Origin: JABDGC01 sp964466595
GTDB lineage: Bacteria; Pseudomonadota; Gammaproteobacteria; DSM-16500
Length of the DNA stretch: 21,942 bases
Direction: 5' to 3'
Assembly (NCBI GenBank): GCA_964466595.1
Contig: CAYXNR010000040.1
Span: forward strand, 1-21,942
The position numbers and the translations under genes are program-made. The notes beneath the pieces were generated by a model. That model worked only from the letters and a program-made list of their open reading frames with translations. It was not told the DNA's origin and made no database searches. Below are positions 6,626 through 14,896 of the stretch, piece by piece (the stretch's first letter is position 1; each line of letters opens with the position of its first letter).

Positions 6626-8740
6626 GTGGCAGATTTCGAGGATGGGTTTCTTGGTCTTGATCGTGTTGTAGATCAACACGATTTGCCGAATGTCGACCAG
6701 CCCAGCCCTAATAATAATCCCCCCCGAAAACTCACTAAAAAACAAGCTCTCGCAAATAATCTAAGTCGCTGCATTGAACTACAGGTTTTCTTCGGTTCAA
6801 CAGGACAAGCCTTTATTTTAAATATGGCCTTGGATGAAGACCACCTTAACAGCGATGAGGCTACAGAAAGAGCGCTGGTGAGCAATGTATTCTGCAATGC
6901 CACGGGTTTACTTACCGCCTTCATCTTGCACCGTTGTCTTCGTAGCAGTTATCGCACTGGCGAATACCAATTCAAGTTAAGTACAACAGGTAAACCTCAG
7001 GCGACTGAGCTTGCCGAGATGAAAAGTAATGATATTTTTATTTATGTAGATGAAGGTCACTTACATTATTTAATTAAAAAACCTTTTCGTAGTTTAATTG
7101 AAGGACAAATTCCGCTTGATGAGGATAAGCCAGATGAGGACTTGCAAAAATTAAAAACACTCCTCAGCAGTAGAGCGGAACTCTCTCCTTTGGATATTCC
7201 ACCTTCGTCTTTGGAAGCCTTCAAGAAATTGACCGAAAAAAGAGGGCACACGCATAGCGGAGGAAACTCGACTAATCCCTTATATCGTGCCTGTAAAACG
7301 CTATCTGCTTTTGGTGCTCGCCTCGGAGCGGTGCTGAGTATTTTTGTCGGGGTGCATGATCCGAATAAAAGACGTCTGATTTCTTTTATCATGTCTGATA
7401 TCTTTTGTGTTGTTTTTGGGTTGTTCGGTGTTTGTTATTTTGTTGTTCGCGATAAAATTTTAAAGATTCCTCCCTATAGCAACCATCCCTATGCTTCAAC
7501 AGGAAGAGGAGAGGGCTGGTCAAAATACGCAAAAACAGCGCTCACCTTCGGTACAGCCATTGGACAGGGTATTGGCGGCTTAGTGATTGGCATAGCTGCG
7601 CATCATACAACTGCAACTATCTCTTCCTTTAGTATCGCCTTTTGGGGAGGTATCGTCGGTGTGGGCAGTTTTATTATCGCCATTGTAGCGATTCCCCTGG
7701 TTAATTGGCTGAGTGCTAAACGAGGAGGAAAAGGCATTCTCACTTCTGAAAACAAAAATGTATATCGCAATAATTATACGCGTTCCGGTTTTACACTCGG
7801 TGCGGGGCTGGGGGCCTGTCTCGGTTTATTAACAGGGCATTATCTTTTTGGCATGATTGTGGCTGCTAATATTTTTTCAGCCTTGGGTGCTGTTATTGGC
7901 GGTGTGCTTCTGTCAGTGTATGGCCATAAAATACATCGGTACATGCATACTTTACCTGAAGGCAAAACAGATAATGATGAGGATCTCGAAAATTCTTGGG
8001 ATTATGCCAGTCGCAGTATGGCTTCTGTCTTTGGTTATATCGGAGCAGCAATAGCCTGTGCTATTAATCCTGCTGCCGCTCTTTTACTAGCACCGATTGG
8101 CGCGATGATCGCAAGCGCCCTCGGCTGGTGTCTCGGTATTCTAGTAGTGCGCGTAGCACGACGTCTACCGGGAAATACTGAAGAAAGGAGATCAACTACC
8201 TTACCTTGGACACAACGCATTACCATGGGAGCAAACATTGGTTCAACAATTGGCAGCTGTCTTGGCTTTGTCATTGGTTTGACCGGTACTGTTTTGGCTG
8301 GACCCGCTGCTATTATTTTTGCTGTTAGTTTATTTGGTGCTATTGGCGCCTTAATTGGCGGTGTGGTCGGAGCTTTATATGATAAGCGAGCTAGAGGCTT
8401 AATCTGGCAAGCTATCAATCCCTGGAGTCAGCCTTCTGAAGATGACAGCCAATCTTCTGGAAACTTTCCACGTCCTCGTTACGAGCCAAGCACGACAGCT
8501 CAAATAATGATTTATTCGCCGCCTCAACACGTTCCAGGCCTGACTCCGCCTCAAGCTGCTATTGTTTTAGCACAGGCTAGGCCTCAAGCTAGTCAGCCTA
8601 TCCCTATACCAAGAGAAACTTCTAAACTCAGTGACGGGGCTAACTCTATTTTATTTCAGCCCCCCAGAAGGCGGTCCTTTCAAGCGCAGCAAACCAGGCA
8701 AAGGCAGCATTGTCCGAGTTCCTCAGCTTCTTTATCCTAG
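6626..8740 (+). CDS. Unrecognised membrane protein with five glycine-rich hairpin repeats
   Basis: I do not recognise a family. Start chosen at GTG 6626, nine bases after GAGGAG (6611-6616); a TTG at 6584 has no ribosome site. The product has 704 residues. Residues 1-45 are polar and proline-rich; 46-210 form a mixed region with two hydrophobic stretches and IFIYVDEGHLHYLIKKPF. Then come five repeats at about 220-276, 298-365, 385-438, 459-513 and 529-590. Each has a helix with spaced glycines (MGANIGSTIGSCLGFVIG; FTLGAGLGACLGLLTG), a second helix such as LFGAIGALIGGVVGALY, and a basic end (YDKRAR, VARR, SAKR). Polar loops separate them, so about ten membrane helices are plausible. Residues 600-704 are rich in Pro, Gln, Ser and Arg and look disordered. 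Glycine-zipper helices are found in pore-forming, channel and secreted effector proteins; which applies is unknown. It is divergent from lysR and probably its target. Confidence 0.85.
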   Translation: MADFEDGFLGLDRVVDQHDLPNVDQPSPNNNPPRKLTKKQALANNLSRCIELQVFFGSTGQAFILNMALDEDHLNSDEATERALVSNVFCNATGLLTAFILHRCLRSSYRTGEYQFKLSTTGKPQATELAEMKSNDIFIYVDEGHLHYLIKKPFRSLIEGQIPLDEDKPDEDLQKLKTLLSSRAELSPLDIPPSSLEAFKKLTEKRGHTHSGGNSTNPLYRACKTLSAFGARLGAVLSIFVGVHDPNKRRLISFIMSDIFCVVFGLFGVCYFVVRDKILKIPPYSNHPYASTGRGEGWSKYAKTALTFGTAIGQGIGGLVIGIAAHHTTATISSFSIAFWGGIVGVGSFIIAIVAIPLVNWLSAKRGGKGILTSENKNVYRNNYTRSGFTLGAGLGACLGLLTGHYLFGMIVAANIFSALGAVIGGVLLSVYGHKIHRYMHTLPEGKTDNDEDLENSWDYASRSMASVFGYIGAAIACAINPAAALLLAPIGAMIASALGWCLGILVVRVARRLPGNTEERRSTTLPWTQRITMGANIGSTIGSCLGFVIGLTGTVLAGPAAIIFAVSLFGAIGALIGGVVGALYDKRARGLIWQAINPWSQPSEDDSQSSGNFPRPRYEPSTTAQIMIYSPPQHVPGLTPPQAAIVLAQARPQASQPIPIPRETSKLSDGANSILFQPPRRRSFQAQQTRQRQHCPSSSASLS

Positions 8741-8751
8741 TTCCTTAAGCT

Positions 8752-9777
8752 TCAATGGACAGCCAATTTTCTTATTAAGCTTGCTATCCACCAAGGACCT
8801 TGATAAATCAAACCAGTATATATTTGTACGAGAGAAGCTCCTGCTGCTATTTTTTCTAAGGCAGCTTTTTCCGATACGATACCGCCAGAAGCAATAATAG
8901 GAATTTTATCTTTTAATAAGTGATGTAAGGTTTTAATCACTTCTGTAGAAAGAGAGCAGAGCGGTCTACCGCTTAAGCCACCAGCTTCATTTGCTTCAGG
9001 AAGATTGGCAAGCTTAGGACGGCTCAGCGTGGTATTGGTAGCAATAACAGCATCTATTTTTTCAGCGAGTAAGTGTTCAGCCAGTTGTTTTAACTCTTCC
9101 TCATTTAAATCAGGAGAGATTTTAATCACTAAAGGAAGATATTTATTATTAGTTTCTAAAAAACGGGCCTGTTCTTTTTTTAAAGCGCCTAGCAAGGGAG
9201 CTAATAACTCAGCTTGCTGTAGTTTTCTGAGTTCAGGCGTATTGGGAGAGGAAACATTGATTGTGATATAACTAGCATGAGGCGCGACAGATCGAAAACA
9301 ATATACATAATCATCAACAGCCTGTTCAAGTGGTGTATCACGATTTTTGCCGATATTCACACCGACAATACCCTGGTATCGTTTTTGTTCTAAGCGTTTA
9401 ACAAGATAAGCCACCCCTTTATTATTAAAGCCTAAGCGATTGATTAAGGCTTCTTGTTGATCCAAGCGAAAGAGACGAGGCTGCGGATTACCTTCCTGCG
9501 GTTTGGGTGTGATGGTTCCGACTTCAATAAAGCCAAAGCCGAGTTTTGCCAAAGCATCGATATAATCGCCATTTTTATCAAAGCCGGCAGCAAGCCCCAC
9601 GGGATTAGGAAAAGTGAGCCCCATAAGCTGCTTGGGAAGAAGAGGAACCTTAGGAAAGAGTTTGCTTAAGCCGAGGCGGGATAAATAATGCAAACTGTTC
9701 AGAGCTAGATAATGCGCTTTTTCTGGCTCAATCCGAAATAAAATTTTTTTTAATAAGGAATAGGACATAAAACCCAT
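8752..9777 (-). CDS. pyrD: Dihydroorotate dehydrogenase (quinone), class 2
   Basis: Oxidises dihydroorotate to orotate with FMN, passing electrons to membrane quinone; the fourth step of UMP synthesis. The 341 residues fit class 2 (E. coli 336). The N-terminal amphipathic helix typical of the membrane-bound class is present (SYSLLKKILFRIEPEKAHYLAL). Core motifs are NPVGLAAGFDKNGD, GFIEVGTITPKPQEGNP, NRLGFNNKG, VGVNIGKN, NVSSPNTPELR with the catalytic serine, IATNTTLSRP, GGLSGRPL and IIASGGI. The ATG at 9777 follows the stop of the UMP synthase gene without a base between, indicating translational coupling; an in-frame ATG at 9768 (MSYSLLKK) fits family starts equally well. It is last in the rne-pyrEF-pyrD run and convergent with the membrane protein gene (11-base gap). 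Confidence 0.96.
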   Translation of the reverse strand: MGFMSYSLLKKILFRIEPEKAHYLALNSLHYLSRLGLSKLFPKVPLLPKQLMGLTFPNPVGLAAGFDKNGDYIDALAKLGFGFIEVGTITPKPQEGNPQPRLFRLDQQEALINRLGFNNKGVAYLVKRLEQKRYQGIVGVNIGKNRDTPLEQAVDDYVYCFRSVAPHASYITINVSSPNTPELRKLQQAELLAPLLGALKKEQARFLETNNKYLPLVIKISPDLNEEELKQLAEHLLAEKIDAVIATNTTLSRPKLANLPEANEAGGLSGRPLCSLSTEVIKTLHHLLKDKIPIIASGGIVSEKAALEKIAAGASLVQIYTGLIYQGPWWIASLIRKLAVH

Positions 9778-11169
9778 TTAACTAAGAGAAACAGCTTCAT
9801 TGATACGAGCTTGATAGGCATCCCATCCCGCAGCACGATATTGTTTGGCTGTTGCTAGCGGATCGCTGGCTTTTAAAATACCGCGGCCAACAATAATAAT
9901 ATCGCTACCTTGCTCCAAGATTGCTCGCTCTGGGGTAAGATATTGCTGTCCTAGATTATCACCTTCTGTAGAAAGATGGACGCCGGGTGTCAGATAAATC
10001 CATTGCGGCTCCGAAGAAAGCTTTTGCTGAGAAATAAAACCAATAACAAATTCTGGAAACTGCTTAGCGAGAGCTACTGTCTTTTCAGTGTATTCTGGCG
10101 TAAGAAAATTATTGGCGGAACTCATTTGTGCGAGTAGTAATAAACCACGTTTCTTTTTTAAACCCACTTCAGCTAGACCCGTGATCAGTCCAAGACCCGG
10201 CAGGCTGTGTGCATTCACCAGGTCAGCCCAATCTGCGATATGATAAATTCCATCCTGATATTGTAGCTTAGCCGTGTGACCGATGTCGGCGAATTTTCGA
10301 TCTTCAAAAATTAAAAAATGATGTTTTTTGGCAAGCGCTTGCAATTGATTGATGAAGTCTTGACTAAAGTCTCGAATAATATCGATATGTGTTTTTAAAA
10401 TGCAAATTTCAGAGCCAAGTTGATTAGCGAGCTCAAGTAGCTCCTGACCAGAGGTGAGATCAGCAGAAAAGGCTAAATTGGTCTTTTTTTCCGCCATCAA
10501 TAAAAGTAATTTTTTAGCAAGCTCATTTTTGCAATAGGGGACACGCGCTTCGTAGGAAAGGCGCTGTGAAGTATGGTTGCGCTCAGCCAGCAATTGATCA
10601 ACAATAAGGCGTTCAGCCTCGCTAATTACAGAGGAATCAGCCAGAATGCCGAGCACTTCAGTTGCTGTAAAGGCGGCATGCAAATTATATTTTTTTTGGC
10701 GAAGATTTTCTTTTCCGCCTTGTTCGCGATCGATCAACACTGCAACATCACTAATCTGTAAGCCTTCCTCTTCAAGATCAGCAGCTGTTTCGATAATGCT
10801 GCCGCCGCTTGTGATCACATCCTCAATAATTAAGCAACGCTGATTGGCCTTGTAAACCCCCTCAATTTTTTGCTTGGTACCATAGGCTTTTTTTTCTTTG
10901 CGCCGGATGAGCATAGGAACGCTATGTTGAAGTGAGAGGCAGGTAGAAATGGGTAAGGCCGTGTAAGGAACGCCACAAAGGAAATCAAAATGGCAGGCAC
11001 GAACTTTTTCCCACAGTAGCGCAGACATAAAGCGCAGTAACTCTGGATAAGAGATCAATTGACGAAGATTAATATAAATAGGAGAGGTTTGACCACTTTT
11101 TAAGGTAAAGTGGCCAAATTTAATAGCACCCATTTTATAGAGTGTCATGATAAATTGTTTACGATCCAT
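9778..11169 (-). CDS. pyrEF: Bifunctional UMP synthase (OPRT-OMPDC fusion), eukaryotic type
   Basis: Performs the last two steps to UMP: orotate plus PRPP to OMP, then decarboxylation. The 463 residues compare with 480 in human UMPS. Orotate phosphoribosyltransferase, about 1-190: FTLKSGQTSPIYINLR, CGVPYTALP, flexible loop RRKEKKAYGTK, PRPP site CLIIEDVITSGGS. OMP decarboxylase, about 215-458: ICILKTHIDI, catalytic D-K-D in FEDRKFADIGHT (290, 292, 295), WADLVNAHSLPG, LTPGV, GDNLGQQY, GSDIIIVGRG. Domain order, the linker with LSYEARVP, and many blocks match animal UMPS as I recall it rather than bacterial PyrE and PyrF. Start at the ATG at 11169, with AGGGA nine bases upstream and only one base after the rne stop; longer starts to 11202 overlap rne. 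No catalytic residue is missing. Origin by transfer is inference. Confidence 0.94.
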   Translation of the reverse strand: MDRKQFIMTLYKMGAIKFGHFTLKSGQTSPIYINLRQLISYPELLRFMSALLWEKVRACHFDFLCGVPYTALPISTCLSLQHSVPMLIRRKEKKAYGTKQKIEGVYKANQRCLIIEDVITSGGSIIETAADLEEEGLQISDVAVLIDREQGGKENLRQKKYNLHAAFTATEVLGILADSSVISEAERLIVDQLLAERNHTSQRLSYEARVPYCKNELAKKLLLLMAEKKTNLAFSADLTSGQELLELANQLGSEICILKTHIDIIRDFSQDFINQLQALAKKHHFLIFEDRKFADIGHTAKLQYQDGIYHIADWADLVNAHSLPGLGLITGLAEVGLKKKRGLLLLAQMSSANNFLTPEYTEKTVALAKQFPEFVIGFISQQKLSSEPQWIYLTPGVHLSTEGDNLGQQYLTPERAILEQGSDIIIVGRGILKASDPLATAKQYRAAGWDAYQARINEAVSLS

Positions 11170-11170
11170 T

Positions 11171-13501
11171 TTAATTATTCCCTGAAGTGTTGCCATCCTC
11201 ATTTTGATTTTTATCTTCAGAGAGCGGTAACTTCTCTAAATGAGAACGACGCATAGTAGTTGATTTTTTAGAAGGCTCAAAACGACGCCGCGATTGTCCA
11301 GGATAAAAACGCATTCTTTTTTCGGATGAACTACTGCTAGCAGGCTGCTCATGAGCGTTCGCATTTTTATTCTCGTTTTTTGGAATTGCGCCCGTATTTT
11401 CCTCAGCAGGAAGGCTTGACTGCTGATTTTGTTGTTCGAACTTATCTCTATCTCTGACAGCTGTTGTTTCCCGATAAGCCTCACTGTGACTACCCTGAGA
11501 GAAGCCTGGCTTAGAGCTCGCGTCTTTATCTCGATGCGTGCGATGATGATCACGGTGATCTCGATGATCCCGATGATCTCTTTCTCTTTTATCAGGACGA
11601 CCTTCCGAAGAAGAGGGCTCATTCGCTGCACGACCTTCATAAGGGCGTCCCTGTTGACGATAGGGACGTCTATTCCCACCACGCCCGCGATGAGGTCTTT
11701 CACCTCTTCGATGAGAATGAGCGTGTGAACGCAGTGGTCTTCTATGCTGTGTTCTAAAAGGTTTTTTCTCGCTCGTTTCAGAGGCTTCTTCTTTTTCGAA
11801 CAGATAGGTAAATATTCGTTTGAATAAGCCCTGTCGTGGCTCGGTTGAAGATTTTGCCTCAGCATAGGATGAGGCTGCCGGAATAGGGGAAGCAGCAGTA
11901 GCCTGAGCGATAAAGCCTTTGATGGCCGGCTCTTGTGCAGGTTTTTGCACAGTGACATTCACAGTTGTTTCTGTTTCCGATTCAAGTGTTAGCTTATAAC
12001 TAGGCGTTTTGCCTTCTGCACTTGTTTCAGAAGTCCGTATACGTTCTACGTGATATTGAGGGGTCACCATATGTTGATTGGATACAATGATAACGGAGAC
12101 CGATTGGCGTTTTTCTATATCAATAATAGCTTGACGCTTTTCGTTTAAAATGTAGGTGGCAATTTCAATAGGAAGAATAGCTCTGACTTGCGCTGTATTT
12201 TCTTTTAAAGTTTCTTCTTCAATCAGGCGTACAACAGATAAGCCCAGCGATTCAATCCCACGAATACTGCCCTGTCCTTGGCAGCGTGGACAGGTAATTT
12301 GACTAGACTCGCCAAGAGAAGGACGCAGTCGTTGGCGAGACATTTCTAATAAACCAAAGCGTGAAATTCGTCCAATTTGTACTCGTGCTCTATCAAGGCT
12401 CAAGGCGCGTTTTAAACGATCTTCAACTTCACGCTGATTGCGAATAGAAGTCATGTCAATGAAATCGATAACAATCAAGCCGCCTATATCCCGAAGACGT
12501 AATTGTCGTCCAACCTCATCAGCAGACTCGAGATTAGTGGTTAAGGCAGTTTCTTCAATATCACCGCCCTTGGTCGCTTTAGAGGAGTTAATATCAATGG
12601 CAATCATGGCCTCAGTGCGATCAATGACAATGGAGCCACCGGAAGGTAATCTCACCTCACGTTGGAAGGCAGATTCAATTTGGCTTTCAATTTGAAAGCG
12701 GGTAAAAAGCGGTGTTGGATCACTATAAGATTTTACGCGGTTAATAAAGTCGGGTCTAATTAATTTCAGATGGGTTAAGGCTTGTTGAAAGACGAGCTCA
12801 TCGTCAATTAAAATTTCTTCAATATCTTTGCGAAGATAATCTCTGATGGTACGAATAACGGCATTGCCTTCTTGATAAATTAAGAAGGGAGCAGAACGTC
12901 CGCTGGAGACTTCTTGAATGGCTTCCCATTGACGTAGCAGAATATCCAAATCCCATTGCAGCTCTTCCAAATTTCTTCCGCTGCCGGCTGTTCTCAAAAT
13001 AACGCCCATTCCATCTGGTACTTTTAATTGAGACAAGATTTCATGGGAATGATCACGTTCCTCATCATCGATGCGTCGAGAAATACCACCGGCACGTGGA
13101 TTATTAGGCATTAAAACGAGATAGCAACCGGGAAGGGAAATAAAAGTGGTTAGCGCAGCGCCTTTTAAATCTCGTTCTTCTTTTTTGACTTGTAGAATTA
13201 ATTCCTGATTTTCTTCTAAGACTTCATTAATGCTAGGCCGTCGTCCAGAATCAGAATAACTATTTTTAAAACAGGAACGAGCTACTTCTTTGAAAGGTAA
13301 AAAGCCATGACGACCTTCGCCATAATCCACAAAAGCAGCTTCCAAGCTGAGTTCTATACGGGTAATTCGACCTTTATAAATGTTTGCTTGTTTTTGCTCA
13401 CGCGTGGTAGATTCGATGATCAGATCTTCAAGATATTGCCCTCTTGCTACTGCTATTCGTAATTCTTCTTCGTGTATTGCGTTAATTAAAATTCTTTTCA
13501 T
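11171..13501 (-). CDS. rne: Ribonuclease E
   Basis: Essential endoribonuclease that starts mRNA decay and matures rRNA and tRNA, scaffold of the degradosome. 776 residues from the ATG at 13501 (AAGGA seven bases upstream). This start places the catalytic aspartates at 303 (IAIDINSS) and 346 (LIVIDFIDM) and the zinc-link cysteines at 404 and 407 (CPRCQGQG), exactly the E. coli numbers; a start at 13534 would add 11 residues. The S1 RNA-binding domain is about 36-120 (IYKGRITRIELSLEAAFVDY). The C-terminal half is disordered: GLFKRIFTYLFEK (558-570) looks like the membrane-anchoring amphipathic helix, then an Arg/His/Gly-rich stretch (about 586-660) with RDH repeats, probably RNA-binding. It is shorter than E. 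coli Rne (1061), so degradosome partner sites are reduced or different. It is first in a run with pyrEF and pyrD and divergent from rluC. Confidence 0.97.
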   Translation of the reverse strand: MKRILINAIHEEELRIAVARGQYLEDLIIESTTREQKQANIYKGRITRIELSLEAAFVDYGEGRHGFLPFKEVARSCFKNSYSDSGRRPSINEVLEENQELILQVKKEERDLKGAALTTFISLPGCYLVLMPNNPRAGGISRRIDDEERDHSHEILSQLKVPDGMGVILRTAGSGRNLEELQWDLDILLRQWEAIQEVSSGRSAPFLIYQEGNAVIRTIRDYLRKDIEEILIDDELVFQQALTHLKLIRPDFINRVKSYSDPTPLFTRFQIESQIESAFQREVRLPSGGSIVIDRTEAMIAIDINSSKATKGGDIEETALTTNLESADEVGRQLRLRDIGGLIVIDFIDMTSIRNQREVEDRLKRALSLDRARVQIGRISRFGLLEMSRQRLRPSLGESSQITCPRCQGQGSIRGIESLGLSVVRLIEEETLKENTAQVRAILPIEIATYILNEKRQAIIDIEKRQSVSVIIVSNQHMVTPQYHVERIRTSETSAEGKTPSYKLTLESETETTVNVTVQKPAQEPAIKGFIAQATAASPIPAASSYAEAKSSTEPRQGLFKRIFTYLFEKEEASETSEKKPFRTQHRRPLRSHAHSHRRGERPHRGRGGNRRPYRQQGRPYEGRAANEPSSSEGRPDKRERDHRDHRDHRDHHRTHRDKDASSKPGFSQGSHSEAYRETTAVRDRDKFEQQNQQSSLPAEENTGAIPKNENKNANAHEQPASSSSSEKRMRFYPGQSRRRFEPSKKSTTMRRSHLEKLPLSEDKNQNEDGNTSGNN
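11543..11578 (-). repeat. Four 9-bp repeats encoding (RDH)n in RNase E
   Basis: GATCATCGG-like units at 11570, 11561, 11552 and 11543 read in frame as Arg-Asp-His repeats within the basic tail of RNase E. The unit length is a multiple of three, so slippage would change copy number without breaking the frame. Confidence 0.65.
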
Positions 13502-13938
13502 TTTTCTATCCTTCTTTAACAGTGCTCGCAGCAAGATGCAAGGATAGATATAGAGAAATTCCCGCTTAGATTAGAAGCAACGCTCGTAACAAGCGCTTCC
13601 GCAGTGTTAAGGACCTAATAGCCATCATGTTCACTAAGGTACTCCCTTCTTCGACATGAGATCGAAGAATTTTTAAAATATACATAATATCCTGAGCGCT
13701 TATTTTGTTCTCTATATCAATACTGCTCTTTCCATTTCTCGAGCGTTATTATTTAAATTTTTCTAATCGGTCTTGATGTTCTGTTTTACCTTTAAGAGGG
13801 TAAGCCTCTGAAAATATGTTCATTTAAGACCATTTAGCTCCTAAGCTGTAACAATTTCAGGTTTTAAGCCCTGAATAATTAAGTTACTCCTTAGAGAATA
13901 TAACAATAATTTACAACTTGATCAATAAGGTGCTTATC
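13502..13938. other. Divergent rne/rluC spacer with probable rne leader
   Basis: 437 bp without a confident gene. It must carry promoters for both rne and rluC and, by analogy with enterobacteria, a long rne 5' leader through which RNase E controls its own mRNA. On the minus strand GAAGC-GCT...AGC-GTT-GCTTC (about 13570-13600) can fold into a small bulged hairpin near the end of the 39-codon ORF. A TATAAC at 13899-13904 could be an rluC -10 element, but no good -35 stands before it. I could not assign a strong promoter for rne. Confidence 0.4.
13566..13685 (-). CDS. Possible 39-residue leader peptide upstream of rne
   Basis: A short open frame in the region just upstream of rne. ATG at 13685 is preceded by AGGA four bases away; the stop at 13566 lies about 64 bases before the rne ATG. 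The product starts MYILKILRSHVEEG and ends in a basic, leucine-rich helix (RKRLLRALLLI). No family is recognised. It could be a regulatory leader peptide whose translation affects rne mRNA stability, or chance. Length and codon content give little power to decide; the ribosome site is the main support. Confidence 0.3.
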   Translation of the reverse strand: MYILKILRSHVEEGSTLVNMMAIRSLTLRKRLLRALLLI

Positions 13939-14883
13939 ATGTACAACACCATAATGAAACGTGAACCCATTCAATATTTTGTTATAGATTCAGCCTTTGC
14001 AGGCCAACGCATAGATAATTTTTTAAGGACTCGACTGAAGGCGGTTCCCAAGAGCCGTATTTATCGTTTATTACGCAAAGAAATACGTGTGAATAAAAAA
14101 CGTGTTGATCCCTCTTATCGTTTACAAGAAAAAGACAGCATCCGAATTCCTCCGCTTTATCTAGGTGAAAAAGCGCTAAAAGTTTCGCCCAGCCAACAAA
14201 CGCAGACTTTCCTCAAGCAGCGAGTTTTATACGAAGATGAATCAGTGTTGATTATTAATAAGCCCTCCGGGATGTCAGTGCATGGCGGTTCAACAGTCAG
14301 AGTGGGAATCATTGAGGCTTTACGCGCCTGCTATCCTCGCTTGCCCCAGCTCGAGTTAGCGCATCGCCTCGATTCCGATACCTCGGGCTGCTTAATTTTG
14401 GCAAAAAAACGTTCTATTTTACGTGATCTTCATGCGCAATTACGGGAAGGACGCGTTCGTAAGATTTATTGGGCTTTAATGAAAGGAAGTCCGACAGCCT
14501 GTCGAATTGAGGCTCCTCTGCAAAAATATCATTTAAAAGGGGGAGAGCGAATTGTTAAAGTCCATCCAGAAGGGAAGGCTTCCCTCACTGTTTTTAAACC
14601 GATCAAAGGCTATGCAGAGGCCACTTTGATGGAAATTCATCTTTATACCGGTCGAACACATCAAATCCGTGTTCATGCCCAACATATTCAGCATCCCCTT
14701 GCCGGCGATGAACGCTATGGCGATTCAGCTTTTAATGCAAGTTTGCGTCAACAGGGTTTAAAAAGATTGTTTTTGCATGCAAAATCGCTAGAGTTTACTT
14801 TAACAAGCAGCGGTAAGCTTATTTCTGTCGAAGCTCCGCTGGATGAAGCTTTACAAGTCCTATTAAGAAAATTAAAGACCTAA
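13939..14883 (+). CDS. rluC: 23S rRNA pseudouridine synthase, RluC type
   Basis: Converts specific uridines of 23S rRNA to pseudouridine (955, 2504 and 2580 in E. coli). 314 residues, usual length about 319. An N-terminal S4 RNA-binding domain (about 15-75; SRIYRLLRKEIRVNKKRV) is followed by the RluA-family catalytic domain with VLIINKPSGMSVHGG, the catalytic aspartate in HRLDSDTSGCLILAKK, and GRTHQIRVHAQHIQHPLAGDERYGD, split here only for reading. Start at ATG 13939, six bases after AAGGTG (13927-13932); an ATG at 13954 has no ribosome site, and a TTG at 13918 is upstream of it. Divergence from rne is the same as in E. coli, which supports RluC over the related RluA/RluD. fur follows after 13 bases and is probably cotranscribed. 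Confidence 0.93.
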   Translation: MYNTIMKREPIQYFVIDSAFAGQRIDNFLRTRLKAVPKSRIYRLLRKEIRVNKKRVDPSYRLQEKDSIRIPPLYLGEKALKVSPSQQTQTFLKQRVLYEDESVLIINKPSGMSVHGGSTVRVGIIEALRACYPRLPQLELAHRLDSDTSGCLILAKKRSILRDLHAQLREGRVRKIYWALMKGSPTACRIEAPLQKYHLKGGERIVKVHPEGKASLTVFKPIKGYAEATLMEIHLYTGRTHQIRVHAQHIQHPLAGDERYGDSAFNASLRQQGLKRLFLHAKSLEFTLTSSGKLISVEAPLDEALQVLLRKLKT

Positions 14884-14896
14884 CAAGGAAAAACCG

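Noticed and set aside
8035..8418. Open frame opposite the membrane protein gene
   Set aside because: It mirrors the glycine/alanine-rich repeats on the other strand and has no ribosome site or recognisable protein character.
11236..11958. 240-codon frame overlapping the rne tail
   Set aside because: It is an out-of-frame shadow of the basic low-complexity tail of RNase E, in the same direction, with no family likeness.
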